From Phycomyces nitens (taxonomy: Eukaryota > Mucoromycota > Mucoromycetes > Mucorales > Phycomycetaceae): DNA of 64,000 nt. Positions 11,226 to 23,364 of this stretch are shown here, piece by piece. Within the stretch, counting starts at the first letter, position 1. The number at the start of each line of letters is the position of its first letter. Made by a program: the position numbers and the translations under genes. Below the pieces are notes generated by a model. The model had not been told where the DNA came from, did no database searches, and worked only from the letters and a program-made list of their open reading frames with translations. The stretch lies in contig JAHRBC010000004.1 in the NCBI GenBank assembly GCA_022702545.1, forward strand, positions 4,928,001-4,992,000. Reading direction: 5' to 3'.

Positions 11226-13768
11226 AAAAGAATGACTTAGACTTTGCTGCTATATTGTAATAAATAATATTGTATTAACTATAATGTGTATTCAAAACAT
11301 ATATTAGAGTCAACTTACTTTATTATTCTCTATTATTTATTTATGAGCCTGATTATTGATTGTAAAGCCTTTTCCAAGACTTGGTGCACAGCATTCTATA
11401 ATATTTATATTGATTCTGTGACAGACCATTATATTATTTTATGGCCATATGATAGTGTTCTTGTCAATTAAATAGTGTTTGATAATATAAGACCATGCTT
11501 TTAGTTGATGCCGCGATTCATAGTCAAAGCATGGTTTGAGAAAAATATTAACATAAACAAAGGTTATTCTCTATGGGTTCTCTTGTGCCGTATTTTTTGA
11601 TCTTATTGATAAAGCGTTGTGATATTTGTAGTAGAAATTGGGACGGTGGATACTTTGAGACTCTTTATTGTGGTTTAGAAAAAGTTAAAGTATATCCAGT
11701 TATTGATTTAAGAAGTATGTTAACTTAGTATTTATAATTATTCTTATAATTCTTATCAGCTTGGATATTCATTATCATAATAGCTGTGTTATCAGTTAAT
11801 AGGTATTTTGGGACTTTGTCCCACAATAGATTGGGTATGGTATTTTCATATTTGGATAAGGATTTCTGGATGGTATAGTTTGTCTTGATTTTAGATAATC
11901 CAGCTATCTGGGTTTATATATCACTTTTCTCTGATATACCATTATGCCAAATACAACAAGCGTATTATGTAAATGAAGTTTACTCTTTTCTTTGAGACCA
12001 CCACTTGTATCAATTACTAACTTACCAAGCTAATCAAGGTATTTGTCCAATTGATCCCTTTTTATACCAGATATCTATTTATAATAAATGAAAAATATAT
12101 ACAAACCAAACACTTTAACAAACTATTGACTTTTGAATATTCCTTTGGGTTGATCAATCTTCATTTGACTGCAAAGGTTTTTGGTGAAAATATTAATAAA
12201 ATAGTTTGCTGTCTGATACTTGCCAAGCATGGATAATAATCATATCCTTTAGATTGTGAACAAAGGAATGGCCCTTGTATCTTAATATAACTTTTGCGTT
12301 GCCAGATAAAATAAAAACACAAGTTAAATCATAGTATAGTATTTTATTGTTGTTACAATCGATTATTACCTTTTCCATAAGATACACTTTGAGAATCTGC
12401 GCAACTTACTTTCCCAACAAGTTTATAGCAAGGCTATATCTCAGTCTCTTTTAAACTATTCAAAATTACCTGATACACCTTTTTTCATATAATAAATCGC
12501 CGAGGCCCATTACAAAGCTGCTCCACTCAATTCATAGAGAGAATTATAAGTAAACTGGATAAGCTCATTAGATACTCTGAAATCCGCAACTATATCAATA
12601 TAATAATTAAGATCTATCCTAATATTAACCTTTTGCAACCACATATATATACTAAAGCTCGTTTTTGTGATATTTTCAATGGGAGAAGTGGTGACCAACT
12701 GTGTAAGCTTTTCAGTCAATTTGTCTATTTAAATAGTAATGTTATACACGGCATAATAATAGTATAAATGAAGTTCTGTTTAGTTATTACCTGTGGCATA
12801 CTGATTTGAATGCTATGGAGGTTGATGTTTCCACTGTCATTGTTAATGTCCATCATTGGATGGATTCAACTTTGCATTCTTCATTTATATACCCAAACGG
12901 CAATATTAGCACCAACAATCACCACCCAACACCCCCCTTGTCCTTATAGAAAATAAATATAGTATTAGTAAAAACACAAAATAAGAATCACTTGCTATTT
13001 GTACATGCTTACCTAGCAATCACAATATAACTAATGAAAACCAGCTCATTAGTATTGTTCATCTCTACTTTTAGTATAGAGATTAAGACTTTAGTCAATA
13101 TTTTGTTACTTTAGAAAAAACTCATGAAGGAGCTTGACATTACAAACGATGACTTGTATGTAGCAGAAATAAAGTAGCAGCCCGCACTTTGTACAATGGG
13201 CTATATACTACAACCAACATTTGCAGTTGTTAATGTAGATGACGTCCAACATCAATGACTCAATCAATACCTACCAGACGGAAATAATTCTATTTTATTG
13301 CACTGTACTACATATTCAAGAATAATTGACGCGTCACCATGAGTAGCCTCTTTATTTTATAATTCTTTCTTTATAATGCTCTCTCTATACTTCTTTATAT
13401 TATTATACGGACACCAAATAAAATAAAATGGCTAATAATGTCAAAAACAAAAAATTGGTTTCAAAAAAACAGTAGTTATGCTACCGTTTTGTTCACACAG
13501 CCAAAAAATTATTTTTCTCAAGAATGCGCAACATCTTTAACACCAAATAAAATGCTCATTTCAATAAACAAGGTTGCCTAAAAATTTACGGGCCCTTTCT
13601 ATGGTACTACAACTACCTCATTATCAGATGAAAAGAGATTCCATGCGACTTTTATGAATTGGCATCGATGACATTACCTTTCAACCACAATCTGCAGAGA
13701 AAAAGCACTCTAAAATCATAAAAAATGGCAGTTATGTTACCGTTTCGGTAGCTGTTCCCACTCCTTTT
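11226..13768 (+). mobile_element. CACTA-1 copy 4, strongly decayed, left end missing
   Basis: The right end reads TTTTGCCGTAGTG at 13756-13768, and the preceding ~350 bp match the 5307-5660 terminus of copy 1 in inverse orientation. At 12820-13340 the Tnp2-CTD-like gene is recognisable at low identity (for example VNVDDVQHQ), including the intron region, but it is full of stops. The stretch from 11250 resembles the 7140-7230 interior of copy 1. No left TIR is seen; it joins R1a directly. Confidence 0.75.
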
Positions 13769-14006
13769 GCCGTAGTGTATAATCGGCAAAAGGATCGGCT
13801 TCCAAAAAACAGCAAGTTCTCCTGATCACCAAGTACATCTGAGGACCCGACTTTATGGAACAAGGTAGCCAAATATAGAATATAGTAGTTATTTAGTTTC
13901 TGTTGCTATGCCAATAAATAATCCTTACGTTCAAAATCAACATCTATCATATTGCATTGGGAGGAGATTTCTAGTAAAATATATTATGATACAATTCATA
14001 GAGTGT

Positions 14007-14171
14007 TTACAAAAGTAACTTGCCCCTTTCACAATCTTCAAGACGCTCTAATCTTGCTCTCTTTGCATAACGTTGAGCAGTCAGTTTCTGGACAAGACTG
14101 TAACCATTCTTGCTTGTACTGCATCTAGGGCAAAAGCACTTCTCATTGTAGACATCAGAAGTAGAAGACAT
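14007..14171 (-). pseudogene. Tnp2 first exon (CxCxxC finger) of CACTA-5
   Basis: An ATG at 14171 opens a frame with CFCPRCSTSKNGYSLV. This aligns with the first exons of the CACTA-2 (CKCAICSSNSRGF) and CACTA-3 (CRCSVCEKKHGGY) transposases. The distance to the element end (242 bp) is close to the 246 bp in CACTA-3. No continuation is present because the interior is replaced by CACTA-1 copy 4. The 3' limit of the exon is uncertain. Confidence 0.7.
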
Positions 14172-14413
14172 GGTATTTGTGTATTGAAGTTTAAACAAAA
14201 AGGAAACAAGTGTTACATATGCTTTATTTGCTATGTTTTTATAAGAGTGTAAAAATATTATCTCCTGTTCTTTATATTCGAGCCAATTAAATACAAGAAA
14301 ATAATATTTTCAAGGTGATCACAAAAAAACATGTTGAGTTGCAAAATTGCTTCAGCTTTCTCCACGTTCTCAGTTAACTGTGCACAGTAGAACAGCCCAC
14401 CGTTTTCCCAGTG

Positions 14414-17400
14414 ATCACCCCCTCCCGAAACTGTTGATAGTCCTCGATCGACCACAAAGGAATCCACAAGGGAAAACGGCAAGGCAGAAGAGGCATCCAA
14501 GGCAAGGTCACGACACATCTGGGCACGGGCAGGGGTTGGATGATACCATGTCTTCTTAAAGTCATCAGATTTAGCAATCTTGAGGCGATCGGCATGGACC
14601 CAGGAAGTATAAGGCACACCTTCCATAGTAGTCAACTTGTATATGTTCTTGTCAAAGTTCTTGTCAACAACAATGTACGGCCCCATCCAGTTGTATTCCA
14701 GGCCAAACTTGTTCTCATGTCGCAGCAACAAGTGTTCACCAATTGCAAACTGGTGCGGTTTCATAATAGAGTCCCATCTTTCCTTGTCTTGTTGACTGTT
14801 TACGGCTACTCGAGCATCAGCATCCATGCGAGCTTGTTGAAGCTTACGAAGAAAAGGGATAACGCCGTCAGAAATCATTGTGGGATCGTTGGGGATAGAC
14901 ATGTCCATGAATGGGCGCAAGGGGTCACCTGGAAGACGAGGTTCGCGACCATAGGTCAGGAAGAATGGGCTGAAACCAGTGGTTCAGTGCTTTCTAATTC
15001 TGCAGGCCCAAAGGGCAGTTTCCAAATATTCGTCCCAACAATTGATTGCTCCATGCACATACTTACGCAACATCTGTTTGAGTATGTCATTCAGTCTTTC
15101 ACACTTTCCATTAGTTCTTGGATGGAATGCCGAAGTCAGTTTGTGATGCAGCTTGATTTTCTTGATATAGAAACTCAGGATATGGGACATGAAATTGGCA
15201 CCACGGTCAGTAAGAATTTCATTTGGGCACCCAAAGCGCATCACAATTTCTTCATACAGGAAGTTTGCAATTGCTTTGCCAGTAGCGGCAGGGACAGCAC
15301 GAGCAATGGGCCAATTGGTGGCATAGTCAACAGCAACCAGAATCCAGTGATTTCCATTCACAGTGTTTGGGAGCTCACCAATGAAGTCCAGATGCCAGCG
15401 AGAGAAAGCAGGGGGAATATCCAATGGTTCCATAGGAGCATGGTGTATGTTACATTCAGCGTTTGATGCAAGTTGACACTGAGGGCACTTGCCAAGCCAC
15501 TCCTAGATCTGGCTTCTCATTCCTGGCCACCACCAACGCTTCTTCATCAAGTCGTATATGGTTACTTTGCCAGCATGTCCAAAACCATTGTGAAAACTGT
15601 TAACGAGGTCGGCACGTTTTGCAAACAAGGCAAAATGGATTTCTTGTACTGTATCACCAATCTTGACCAGGCGGAAAACTTTCTGATCATGAACCACGAA
15701 CTTGTTGCGTTGTCTGTGTAGTAAATCCTTTATATCTTCAGGCCATTCACTCTTGGTGCGAGCATAGAACTTTGGCCAATCGGATGTCTGGGAGTCAGGA
15801 ACTATATACAGGTATTCCGGTTCCATTGATTCAATTAAGGACGCATCACATTCTGGGCCATCAAGACGAGAGAGCACATCGGGAACACCATTTTCCTTTC
15901 CTGGTTTGTATTGAATGATCGGATCATACAACTCAAATTCAGCAATCCATCGAACTAGATGTGGTGTTGGCTTAACCTGGCTACGGAAATACTTGAGTGG
16001 TAAATGATCTGTATATACCGTGAATGGTTTTCCTTCAATCATGCACTGCCAGGTACGCAAGGCATGCAGAATACCAAGTAGTTCTCGTTCTTGGGCTGGG
16101 TATGACCGTTCTGCATTGGATAGTTTCTTTGATTCAAATGCCAAAGGCTTCCAGATTCCTTCATCGTCTTCTTGCATCAGCACAGCACCGACACCAAAAT
16201 CCGAGGCATCTGTCTCGATGCGGAAAGGCTTGTCCATGTTAGGGGCTAGAAGTACCGGTGCAGAGCTCAGCTTGTCCTTGAGGATGTCAAAACTGGTTTG
16301 ACACGTGTCTGTCCACACAACTGGGCGCCTTTTTGGTCCTGTGCCTTTGGTTAAGTCGGTTAGTGGTGAGGCAATTCCTGCAAATCCAGGGATGAATCGT
16401 CGGTAATGTTGTGCTAGACCAATGAACTGGCAGACTTCTTGTACATTGGTGGGTGGCGTCCATTCTTGTACTGTCTTCACTTTATCAGGCGACGGGAGGA
16501 TACCTTGAGCCGATACATTAAACCCAAGGAAAGTTAGTTCCTTCTTATTGAATTCACATTTCTTGAAATTGGCAATTAGTTTTGCTTCACATAGTTGGTT
16601 GAGTACATGTCGCACATGTTCCTCATGCTCGGTAGGGGTCTTGCTGAAAATTAAGATATCGTCCAAGTAAACCAGCACAACCTTATCCAAGCAATCTCCT
16701 AGAACTTTGTTCATGAGATGCTGGAAAGTTGGTGGAGCATTAGTGAGACTGAAAGGAAGGACCAGGAACTCGTATTGACCATATCGGGTGTTGAATGCTG
16801 TCTTGGGCACATCTGATTCTTGAATCTTCACTTGGTGGTAACCGCTTCTTAGGTCTAGACTAGTTAAGTGATTGGCTCCATGTAGTCATTCTAAACATTT
16901 GTCAATGCGGGGCAGTGGGTGATTGTTTCGTACGGTGACCTTGTTCAGGGCACGGTAGTCAACACACATACGCATTTCGCCATTCTTCTTCTTTACAAAC
17001 AATATTGGAGCACCCCATGGAGACGAGCTAGGACAGATAAGACCTAGGTCTAGGAGTTCCTTTAATTGTTTCTTGAGTTCGTCGAGTTCTCTGGGGCTCA
17101 TCTTGAAGGGTGGTTTGTTGACAGGGTAGGCATCTCCGGTATTTATAACATGCTGAACATCACGGTTTGGGGGTAAACCGGGCAAACCGTCCTGAAAAAC
17201 GTCGTCGAACTCCTTGACCAACTTCATCCACTGTTCATCATTGGTTGTTTCTTTTGGTGATTTTATGTGCAACAAGAAACATTCAGCCTCCTCCCTCCTA
17301 GACAGTTTCTCGACTTGCTTTGCCGAGATGAGGTAGGCAAGGTGTGGTTTCATCGGACAAGTTCCATGTGGGCGTAGGACAATTTCTTGACCATCTTTAC

Positions 17401-17923
17401 GGAGAATCCAATGATCATGGTGCCAATCAGGAATTGGTTTTGCTTGCTGCAACCAGGTGCGTCCAAGAATCAAGTCAAATTTTGTAGGGAACACAAAAGC
17501 GTCGACAGTATCTGCATAACCATTAAGGGATAGAGGAAGTGTAGCTTTTTGATTAATTTGAATACTGTGTCCACCAGCAGTTTCAACAGATCGGCCAGGA
17601 ATTGATGTCACATGTGTTGCCAAGTGGACGATCTGTGGTGACACATAGTTGGCACTGGCACCACTGTCAATAAGAACCAGGATTTGTTGTCCATTGAGTG
17701 TAGCAGCATATAATGGCAAGTCAGTATCTACAGTGGCATGAAGATCTTCCAAGAAGGTTTGGTCGGCTGTGAGACAGGGATCACAGATCTCCTCAGTGAT
17801 TGTCTTAGGTTTCTTATTGATAACATTTTTGTACTGGTCAAAAGTGTCTTTATTATTCAATTGTTCAATAGGCTCATTATTAATACTGGCCTGTGGGGAG
17901 GAATTTTCTTCCATTGTACACAA
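14414..17923 (-). pseudogene. pol: Pol polyprotein of element B, three nonsense mutations
   Basis: One continuous reading frame runs from protease ([10 protein letters not shown]) through RT (YLDDILIF), RNase H ([11 protein letters not shown]) and integrase ([24 protein letters not shown]) to a GPY-type end. It closely parallels element A. Stops at 16883-16885, 15500-15502 and 14981-14983 replace arginine, glutamine and arginine codons of the A copy. TGA, TAG and TGA fit C-to-T changes. The frame stays open across the positions where A is frameshifted, which helps place the A deletions. CACTA-5 cuts the frame at the PPT. Confidence 0.92.
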
Positions 17924-17967
17924 CCGACCTCCCGTTACAGTTGTGTTTCGCGAAAATCCTGCTTTTT

Positions 17968-19065
17968 TCAGTGTTCTTCATCCAGTTGCTTGATCACAGC
18001 TAGGCGTTGACAGCAGTTTCGCTTGATATGTCCCATCTTTCCACACCAGTGGCATGTTGCCGTAGATCGATTGGGCGCTTGACAAGGTTGGTATCCATTG
18101 CAGCGTCCATTTATTGCATCCAACTCCATGGGCTCGGGTCCGGGGTACTGTGCATATTGTTGCTGGTACGGCTGTTGGTACTGTGGCTGGTATTGCTGTG
18201 GCTGTGGCATTGGTGCGTAGTAATCTTGGCGTCCAATCTGTAGTCCACTGGCATATGCTAGTGCTATGTTACAAGCATCATCCACATCAACAGGTCGAGC
18301 AGCAAGAACATTTCCACGAACACTTGGATGTAGTCCACGGACAAACTTGTCCAATGCTTCCTTGCCATTCATTCCGGGCAGTTCCAATTGTATATCCTGG
18401 AAGGCATCAATGTATTCTGCCACGGACCCAGTTTGGTACAGCCTGGCAAGACGATCACGGGCAGTTTGAAGAGAGTAGACCGGGCGGAATTCTCCAGACA
18501 GGGCAAGTTTGAAGCTTTCCCAAGTAGTTGGGTGGTTGTCCTTAAGTTCCATGCGTCTCCACCATGTGTCTGCTCGTTCTCGGAGGAGGTTGACTGCGAA
18601 TTTGCAAGCTCTGGTTGGGGTAAAATGGTAGTAGGTCGTGTAACGTTCAACTGCACGAAGCCAACCATCTACTGCTGCGGCAGAGCGTTCTCCTCTAAAA
18701 CAATTGGGTTGCTTTATGCGTTCTGCTCGCGAGTCTTGTTGGGCAGTAATGGCTTTCATTGCCTCGGCCACGGCTGCTGCAATGGCTTTGGCAGTAACTG
18801 TAACTGGTGGAGGGGTCATTTGTTCGGGTTGTTTATTCTTTCCTGTAAGTGTTGCAGCAAGATGTTGGGCAAGTTCGGACCACTTTTCTTCTTGTGCAGG
18901 AGTATTCTTAAGTCTTTATTCTTCGGGTATGTGGGGTACACGCCTGTTTCTCTTGTAGTCGGTTACTAGTTCACTGGGTAACAAGTTCTGGACTCGTTCT
19001 TCAATCTCGAACTGGCTAAGTGTTTTATTGTCAGATGTCTTTTGGTGTCTTTCAACCGGATCCAT
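17968..19065 (-). pseudogene. gag: Gag of element B with premature stops
   Basis: The ATG at 19065 gives a start similar in position to gag of A. An in-frame TAA near 18918 falls where A has the FRLK segment, so only 18819-17968 remains as a long frame. That part keeps the Gag helical domain (TWWRRMELK) and the zinc knuckle CHWCGKMGHIKRNC, and it has a Q/Y-rich spacer (QPQQYQPQYQQPYQQQYAQ). A TGA ends it about ten codons earlier than gag of A. Confidence 0.88.
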
Positions 19066-19089
19066 CAAAGTTTCTTAGGAGGAAAAATA

Positions 19090-19102
19090 GCTTCAGCTAC
19101 CA
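19090..19102 (-). promoter_or_regulatory. Primer-binding site of element B
   Basis: The minus strand reads TTGGTAGCTGAAGC directly after the 5' LTR, the same as in element A. It is consistent with an initiator tRNA-Met primer. Confidence 0.72.
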
Positions 19103-19104
19103 AT

Positions 19105-19415
19105 TGTCGTTCCTGATCTGGGATGGTCTTCCTTTTACTATAACAAAGCCAAAAGGTCAATCCCACTGGGGAAACAGGAGTATACGTAAAATCAAAGAGA
19201 GGATAAAAGATACCTTTTATTATTATGACTTTGGTTATCTTATATAGTTCTCTAACTAATACTGCGCATTATCCGCAGTAGTTATTATATGATATTTTCA
19301 TAAAAGAAGAGACATTGTACTGCGGTTAATGCTCAGGAAGATGTTACTGCACATAAAGAAGTACTGCGGTTAATCATCTTCAGATTTTACGGATTCATCA
19401 AAATAATGTCCGACA
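19105..19415 (-). repeat. 5' LTR of element B
   Basis: The LTR is 311 bp with TGTCG and CGACA ends on the minus strand. TATATAAG and AATAATAAAA motifs mark a promoter and a polyadenylation site about 30 bp apart. It lies 45 bp beyond the 3' end of the tRNA-Ile gene. Confidence 0.93.
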
Positions 19416-19429
19416 CAACAACAGACAAT

Positions 19430-19436
19430 AAAAAAA
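19430..19436 (-). terminator. Probable Pol III terminator of tRNA-Ile
   Basis: The minus strand has a run of seven T about 25 nt downstream of the tRNA 3' end, between the gene and the LTR of element B. Confidence 0.5.
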
Positions 19437-19460
19437 TATTATTACTTCAGATAGTATAAT

Positions 19461-19533
19461 GCCCACTACAGGGGTCGAACCTGTGGCCTTGGCGTTATTA
19501 GCACCACGCTCTAACCAACTGAGCTAAGCGGGC
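19461..19533 (-). tRNA. tRNA-Ile(AAU)
   Basis: The 73-nt sequence folds as a full cloverleaf. The acceptor stem is GCCCGCT with AGTGGGC (one G-U pair), the D arm is GCTC/GAGC, the anticodon stem is TGGTG/CGCCA with loop CTAATAA, and the T arm is ACAGG/CCTGT. The anticodon is AAU (A34 read as inosine), so it decodes isoleucine. Internal A box (TAGCTCAGTTGG) and B box (GGTTCGACCCC) promoters are intact. There is no intron and no encoded CCA, as expected of a nuclear eukaryotic gene. Confidence 0.96.
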
Positions 19534-20752
19534 GACTGCTCTTTCATGACACGGTGTGTTGTGCTGTTGTCGGCCTCAGTCGCAACCCGATTTTTGGGCC
19601 GTTTTGGGTAGCCAAGGTCACTGACGGTGCAGGTAGTCGTGACGTGGTCCTCAATTTATTTCATTTGCCGACGGCGGGCGAAGACCTTTGCACCTTTTCC
19701 CTTTGACATTTTTTTTTTCTTGTCTCTCAATTTTTCTAATTTTTCCTTAACAAAACCTTTTCCCCTTTCTTTCGATTTCCACTCACACTAAAATTTAGTG
19801 TTGTGTTTTGTTGTACACTTCTTTAACAATTTTGGTAAAGAATCTCTCGTTAGTCAAGTCTACAAATCTCCCAACAATTTTCTCATTTATTTAGTTTTAT
19901 TATTATTTTTATTTTTATTGATTCTATTCTATCCAATCTTCTGTCAACTCTTCCGTATGTTATTTTATGATTTCATACAACATCTTTCTATTATTTTATC
20001 GTATATTATTTTATCCAACAATTAGTATAAATATCTCAAAATCAAACACTCAATAAACAAGGTCGAATTCTGATACAAGTTTCTTCTCTGACAAAGTTGT
20101 CTGAATCCTTATTCTTTCTTGTGAATTTCTTCCGTTATATTTTGTTTCTTACCAAGTCTTCATGGAAGATTGGTTGTTCTTTATATTTTTATTTGTACTA
20201 GTCAAGTCTTCTTGGAAGATTGACTACCCCTTTTTTTTTATTCTCATTTGTATCCCTGTGCTGTATTTCGTTATTGATTTACCTGTGGTGAAGTTAATAT
20301 CATATATTTGTATCCATCCTATTTGTATCCCCTTTTGCTCTCACTTTTGTGAAAGCATTTCTTATTCCTGTCCTTGTAGTCACTTTGGTAACAAAGCGAC
20401 TATCTTATTTACACCTGTTTCCTCCTTTTCAAACCTATTCTTCCTCCATTCCGGATTTTGATCCATATTACTACCCGTACCTTTCTTTTCTCGTCCACCT
20501 CCTACACACAACAAAGTACCACACGCGTCATTCACTTTAACATTTATTTTGACCAGTTGGCAATTTTTATTATTGCCGCATCCATTCAAAATCGATATCC
20601 ATCCATCCAAACAACACTCTAAAACGACGCATCCATTGACGAAATCGTTGCATCCATCGTCCATCAACCCCCAACTGCATCCATCCATCTCTCAGGTACC
20701 TCAGAAATTTTTTTCAGAGCTTTCAGACAACTTTTTGTTTTCGCGATCTCCG

Positions 20753-21640
20753 ATGTCAACATCGTTGCCCCCATCTGCATTGCAGGGATTACCTGATGCA
20801 CTTGCTGCATTCCTGAGCAACATGCATGTTCAATTCACTGAACTCCAGAGCCGAACTGCCCAGTTGGAGACTCTTGCTGCTGCCAATGCCCGATTGACCT
20901 CGGAATTAGAGAATGCCAAGACGATGATTGCCGATCTCCAAGCTGAGAATGCAATGTTGGCCGGAAAAAATTTTCCTGCCATTTCGAACCCCGCCGGCGC
21001 GCCTCAGCCCCCTCTGCAAAATAAAGAGCCAGGCACTGAAGCTTCAACTTGGGCTCAAACAGTGAGTTCTAACCACCCTGCCAAGCAAAGACTTGCTCCT
21101 TCTGCCCGCCGAGTAGCTGCTTCTACTCGTATGTTTGTCCTTCCTTCTGGTCCTACTGGATATAAGTATGTGTACATTCCACGTTCTCGCCGCCTTACCC
21201 ATCGGGAAGTCTGCCAATCTCTCAGAACCCTTGGTGTGGAATCCTCGCGCCTTTTGGACATTACTTTTCCTGCTCGTGGTGTTGTTGGCATCCTTGTGCA
21301 CCTCCAGTATCTCTCTGAGTTCCAAGCCCAGTTGTCTTCTGCCTCTATCAAGTGGTTAGATGACTTTGATCCCCTAGATCCAAGTCATATTGCTGATCCC
21401 AAATATGCCGGGTTGTCAATTCATGACCGTGCTCATACTGCTGCCCAGCTTCATCATAACCGCTGTCTCCATGCTCTCAAGTACTTGCGTCCCCATGTTG
21501 CTATCCCAGTTGCCCACTTTTTCTGTAATGAAGGGTGGATTGCTCCTGAAGATGTCCCCACCCGTGTTGCTCCTGGTTCTGGCTTGCTGGAAAACTCCCT
21601 CAAAAGATCTCACAGTGGTTCTGTTAGCATGTCTGAATGA
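20753..21640 (+). CDS. LINE ORF1 protein (coiled coil, putative RNA-binding)
   Basis: The 295-residue frame is intact from ATG 20753. Residues ~20-75 form a leucine/alanine-rich amphipathic stretch with heptads (ELQSRTAQLETLAAANARL) typical of LINE ORF1 coiled coils. The middle (about 125-215) has an alternating beta/alpha pattern starting RMFVLPSGPTGYKYVYIP, which could be an RRM-like fold; this is inferred. The stop codon overlaps the ORF2 start as ATGA, so ORF2 is probably translated by termination-reinitiation. An upstream in-frame extension exists but has no ATG. Confidence 0.72.
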   Translation: MSTSLPPSALQGLPDALAAFLSNMHVQFTELQSRTAQLETLAAANARLTSELENAKTMIADLQAENAMLAGKNFPAISNPAGAPQPPLQNKEPGTEASTWAQTVSSNHPAKQRLAPSARRVAASTRMFVLPSGPTGYKYVYIPRSRRLTHREVCQSLRTLGVESSRLLDITFPARGVVGILVHLQYLSEFQAQLSSASIKWLDDFDPLDPSHIADPKYAGLSIHDRAHTAAQLHHNRCLHALKYLRPHVAIPVAHFFCNEGWIAPEDVPTRVAPGSGLLENSLKRSHSGSVSMSE

Positions 21641-23364
21641 GTGACATCTCATTAGGACTTTGGAATGCTAATGGGCTTCAACGCCGTGCTATTCATGATG
21701 TTCTTCAACACTGTCAGTCCTTACATATGCTTTTTATTACAGAAACTTGGCTTCTCTCTCCTTCTCTCATTCCTACTTCCTGGTCTCAAATCCATCTTTA
21801 TGGTTCTCCAGTTGCTGGCTCATATCGTGGTTCCATGGGAGTCTCAGTTCTCATCTCCCCTTCCTGTCCTTACCCAGTTACCCAAGTCCCTATGCCCTCC
21901 AAATATGCCCTTGCTGTCAAGATTGGCTCACTCTGTATTATATGCCTATACCTCCCCCCACTATGTCTACACCTGATGCACTTGTCATTCTATCCTCCCT
22001 TCCTTTGACACATGATACTATTATCTGTGGTGATCTGAATGCACGCTTGGGTTCTCTCACAAGTGACTATGCAACCAATTCACGTGGTCTTGCCTTATGC
22101 CAATGGATTGAAGAGCGCCAGCTTCATGTTGTCAATGGTGACCTGGCTCCTTCTATCCCCACTTACCTCTCCTTCCGCCTCAATGTTGAAATCAGCAGCA
22201 TTGTTGACCTATTCTTGACCAATATGACCCTCCAAAACGCCTCTCTTGATATCCACATTGACCTCTCCCTTAACTCTGACCACCGCCTACTATGCCTCTC
22301 TTTCCAATATGATTTTGACTCCCCTCCCCCTCCTCTCCACCCCCTTGAGGCAAACATGGAACCTCTCACACCTCCAAGAACCTGATGTCAGCCAACTCTA
22401 TGCCAATACTTTTATGACCATGTCTACTGACTTCAAGCACACTCTCCTTACACTCACTCAAGACCCTCCAACTACCTGTCCTCCAATTGATCTCCTCACT
22501 GATCAGTTCAATTCTCTCCTTTATGACTCCCTGACCAGTTCAGTTGGCAAGCGTCCCTCACGTCCTAAGCACTGGAAAGCCTTCTGGAACCCCTCCTTGC
22601 AACAAGCTGCTGACCATCGCAATTTCTGTTATAAGAAGTGGCGGTGTGCCAGTGGTATTGACAAGATCCCTTGGTGGGATAAGCACACTAAGGCCCAGAC
22701 TGAATTTTGCTCCCAAGTCCAAACTGCCAAACGTCAATCCTGGCATGCCTTTTGCAGATCAATGGAACGTGATTTTGCCAAGGCCACATCAAAGATCAAG
22801 CAACTGAAACGTAGGCGCCAACCCCAGCACGTTTTCCAACATGATGATGGTGCAGCCCATGCAGCTTCTATCATGTGTGACCACCTTGCCTCTGTCTATA
22901 GTGGACATCTTCTTCCTGTTTCGCGCCCACCCCCTCCTTCATCCTCTACTGCTCTGCCTTTTGCCTCTGCTGACTCCCCACTTGATTCTTCAATGGTGGA
23001 GGGATGCATGCGATTCATGCCTAACCGCAAAGCCCCTGGTCCAGATCATATACGTGCTGAAATGCTTAAGCCCCTTCGTCCCCACATTGCCCCTATCCTT
23101 GCACTCCTTTTCACCCTATGCTGGCAATGGTCCTATGTCCCTCTCCTTTGGCGTCAAGCCCAGGTGTTCCCTATCTACAAAAAGGGAGATGCTACTCAGG
23201 CTGCCAATTATAGGCCAATTTCACTCACTTCTGTCCTAAGAAAACTGCTTGAAATGTGCCTCTCTCCCCTCCTACACCAGTTCTCTCCCCCTCTTGACGT
23301 TGCCCAGGGTGGATTTCGCCCTAGACGTGGTGCAATGGATCAAGCTCTCTGCCTTCATGACCTT
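21637..23364 (+). pseudogene. LINE ORF2: APE endonuclease and partial reverse transcriptase (frameshifted)
   Basis: The ATG at 21637 overlaps the ORF1 stop. The endonuclease part shows LGLWNANGL, FITETWL, CGDLNARLG and the catalytic SDH (SDHRLL). RT begins with RKAPGPDHIRAEML and YRPISLTSVLRKLLE, then the element is cut before the FADD box. Two frameshifts are seen against copy 2. One is a base loss in a C-rich run near 21955. The other is near 22340 in a C/T-rich run. The protein would be non-functional as it stands. Confidence 0.88.

Larger units (their letters stand above)
9156..14413. mobile_element. CACTA-5 element with CACTG ends, internally decayed
   Basis: The left end is CACTGCAAAAACTGTGGGGT and the right end, read inward, is CACTGGGAAAACGGTGGGCT (16 of 20 identical). 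Both are flanked by ATC (9153-9155, 14414-14416), and the insertion point is the LTR/PPT boundary of element B. Contents from left: about 400 bp without a recognisable gene, repeat block R1a, a degraded CACTA-1 copy 4, and a Tnp2 first exon 242 bp from the right end. The transposase body is missing. Confidence 0.85.
5206..19415 (-). mobile_element. Ty3/Gypsy LTR retrotransposon B, degraded and split by three insertions
   Basis: The 5' LTR is at 19105-19415 and the 3' LTR at 5206-9153; gag and pol lie between them. The 3' LTR is interrupted by CACTA-1 copy 1 and is cut on its left by element A. CACTA-5 (9156-14413) sits exactly between the 3' LTR and the PPT with TSD ATC. Removing it rejoins a CGACA-TC-A-CCCCC boundary like that of element A. 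The two LTRs differ at about a dozen of ~290 comparable positions, so B is older than A. Pol and gag carry several stops. The 18 bp at the far end of the 3' LTR lie outside the window. Confidence 0.9.
19534..23364 (+). mobile_element. LINE (non-LTR retrotransposon) copy 1, 3' truncated by CACTA-4
   Basis: ORF1 and ORF2 are recognisable from 20753 onward. The 5' boundary is unresolved: 19534-20752 contains a pyrimidine-rich leader with no recognisable gene and a short direct repeat (TGGAAGATTG at about 20163 and 20213). The element is cut at 23364 by the CACTGGGAAAAC end of CACTA-4, inside the RT domain. The overlapping part is similar to LINE copy 2 at 37322-41119. Confidence 0.85.

Noticed and set aside
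14540..15466. 308-residue plus-strand ORF
   Set aside because: Antisense shadow of the integrase region of element B.
20549..20752. N-terminal extension of LINE ORF1
   Set aside because: It has no ATG, low-complexity composition, and lies in the leader; ATG 20753 is the first credible start.
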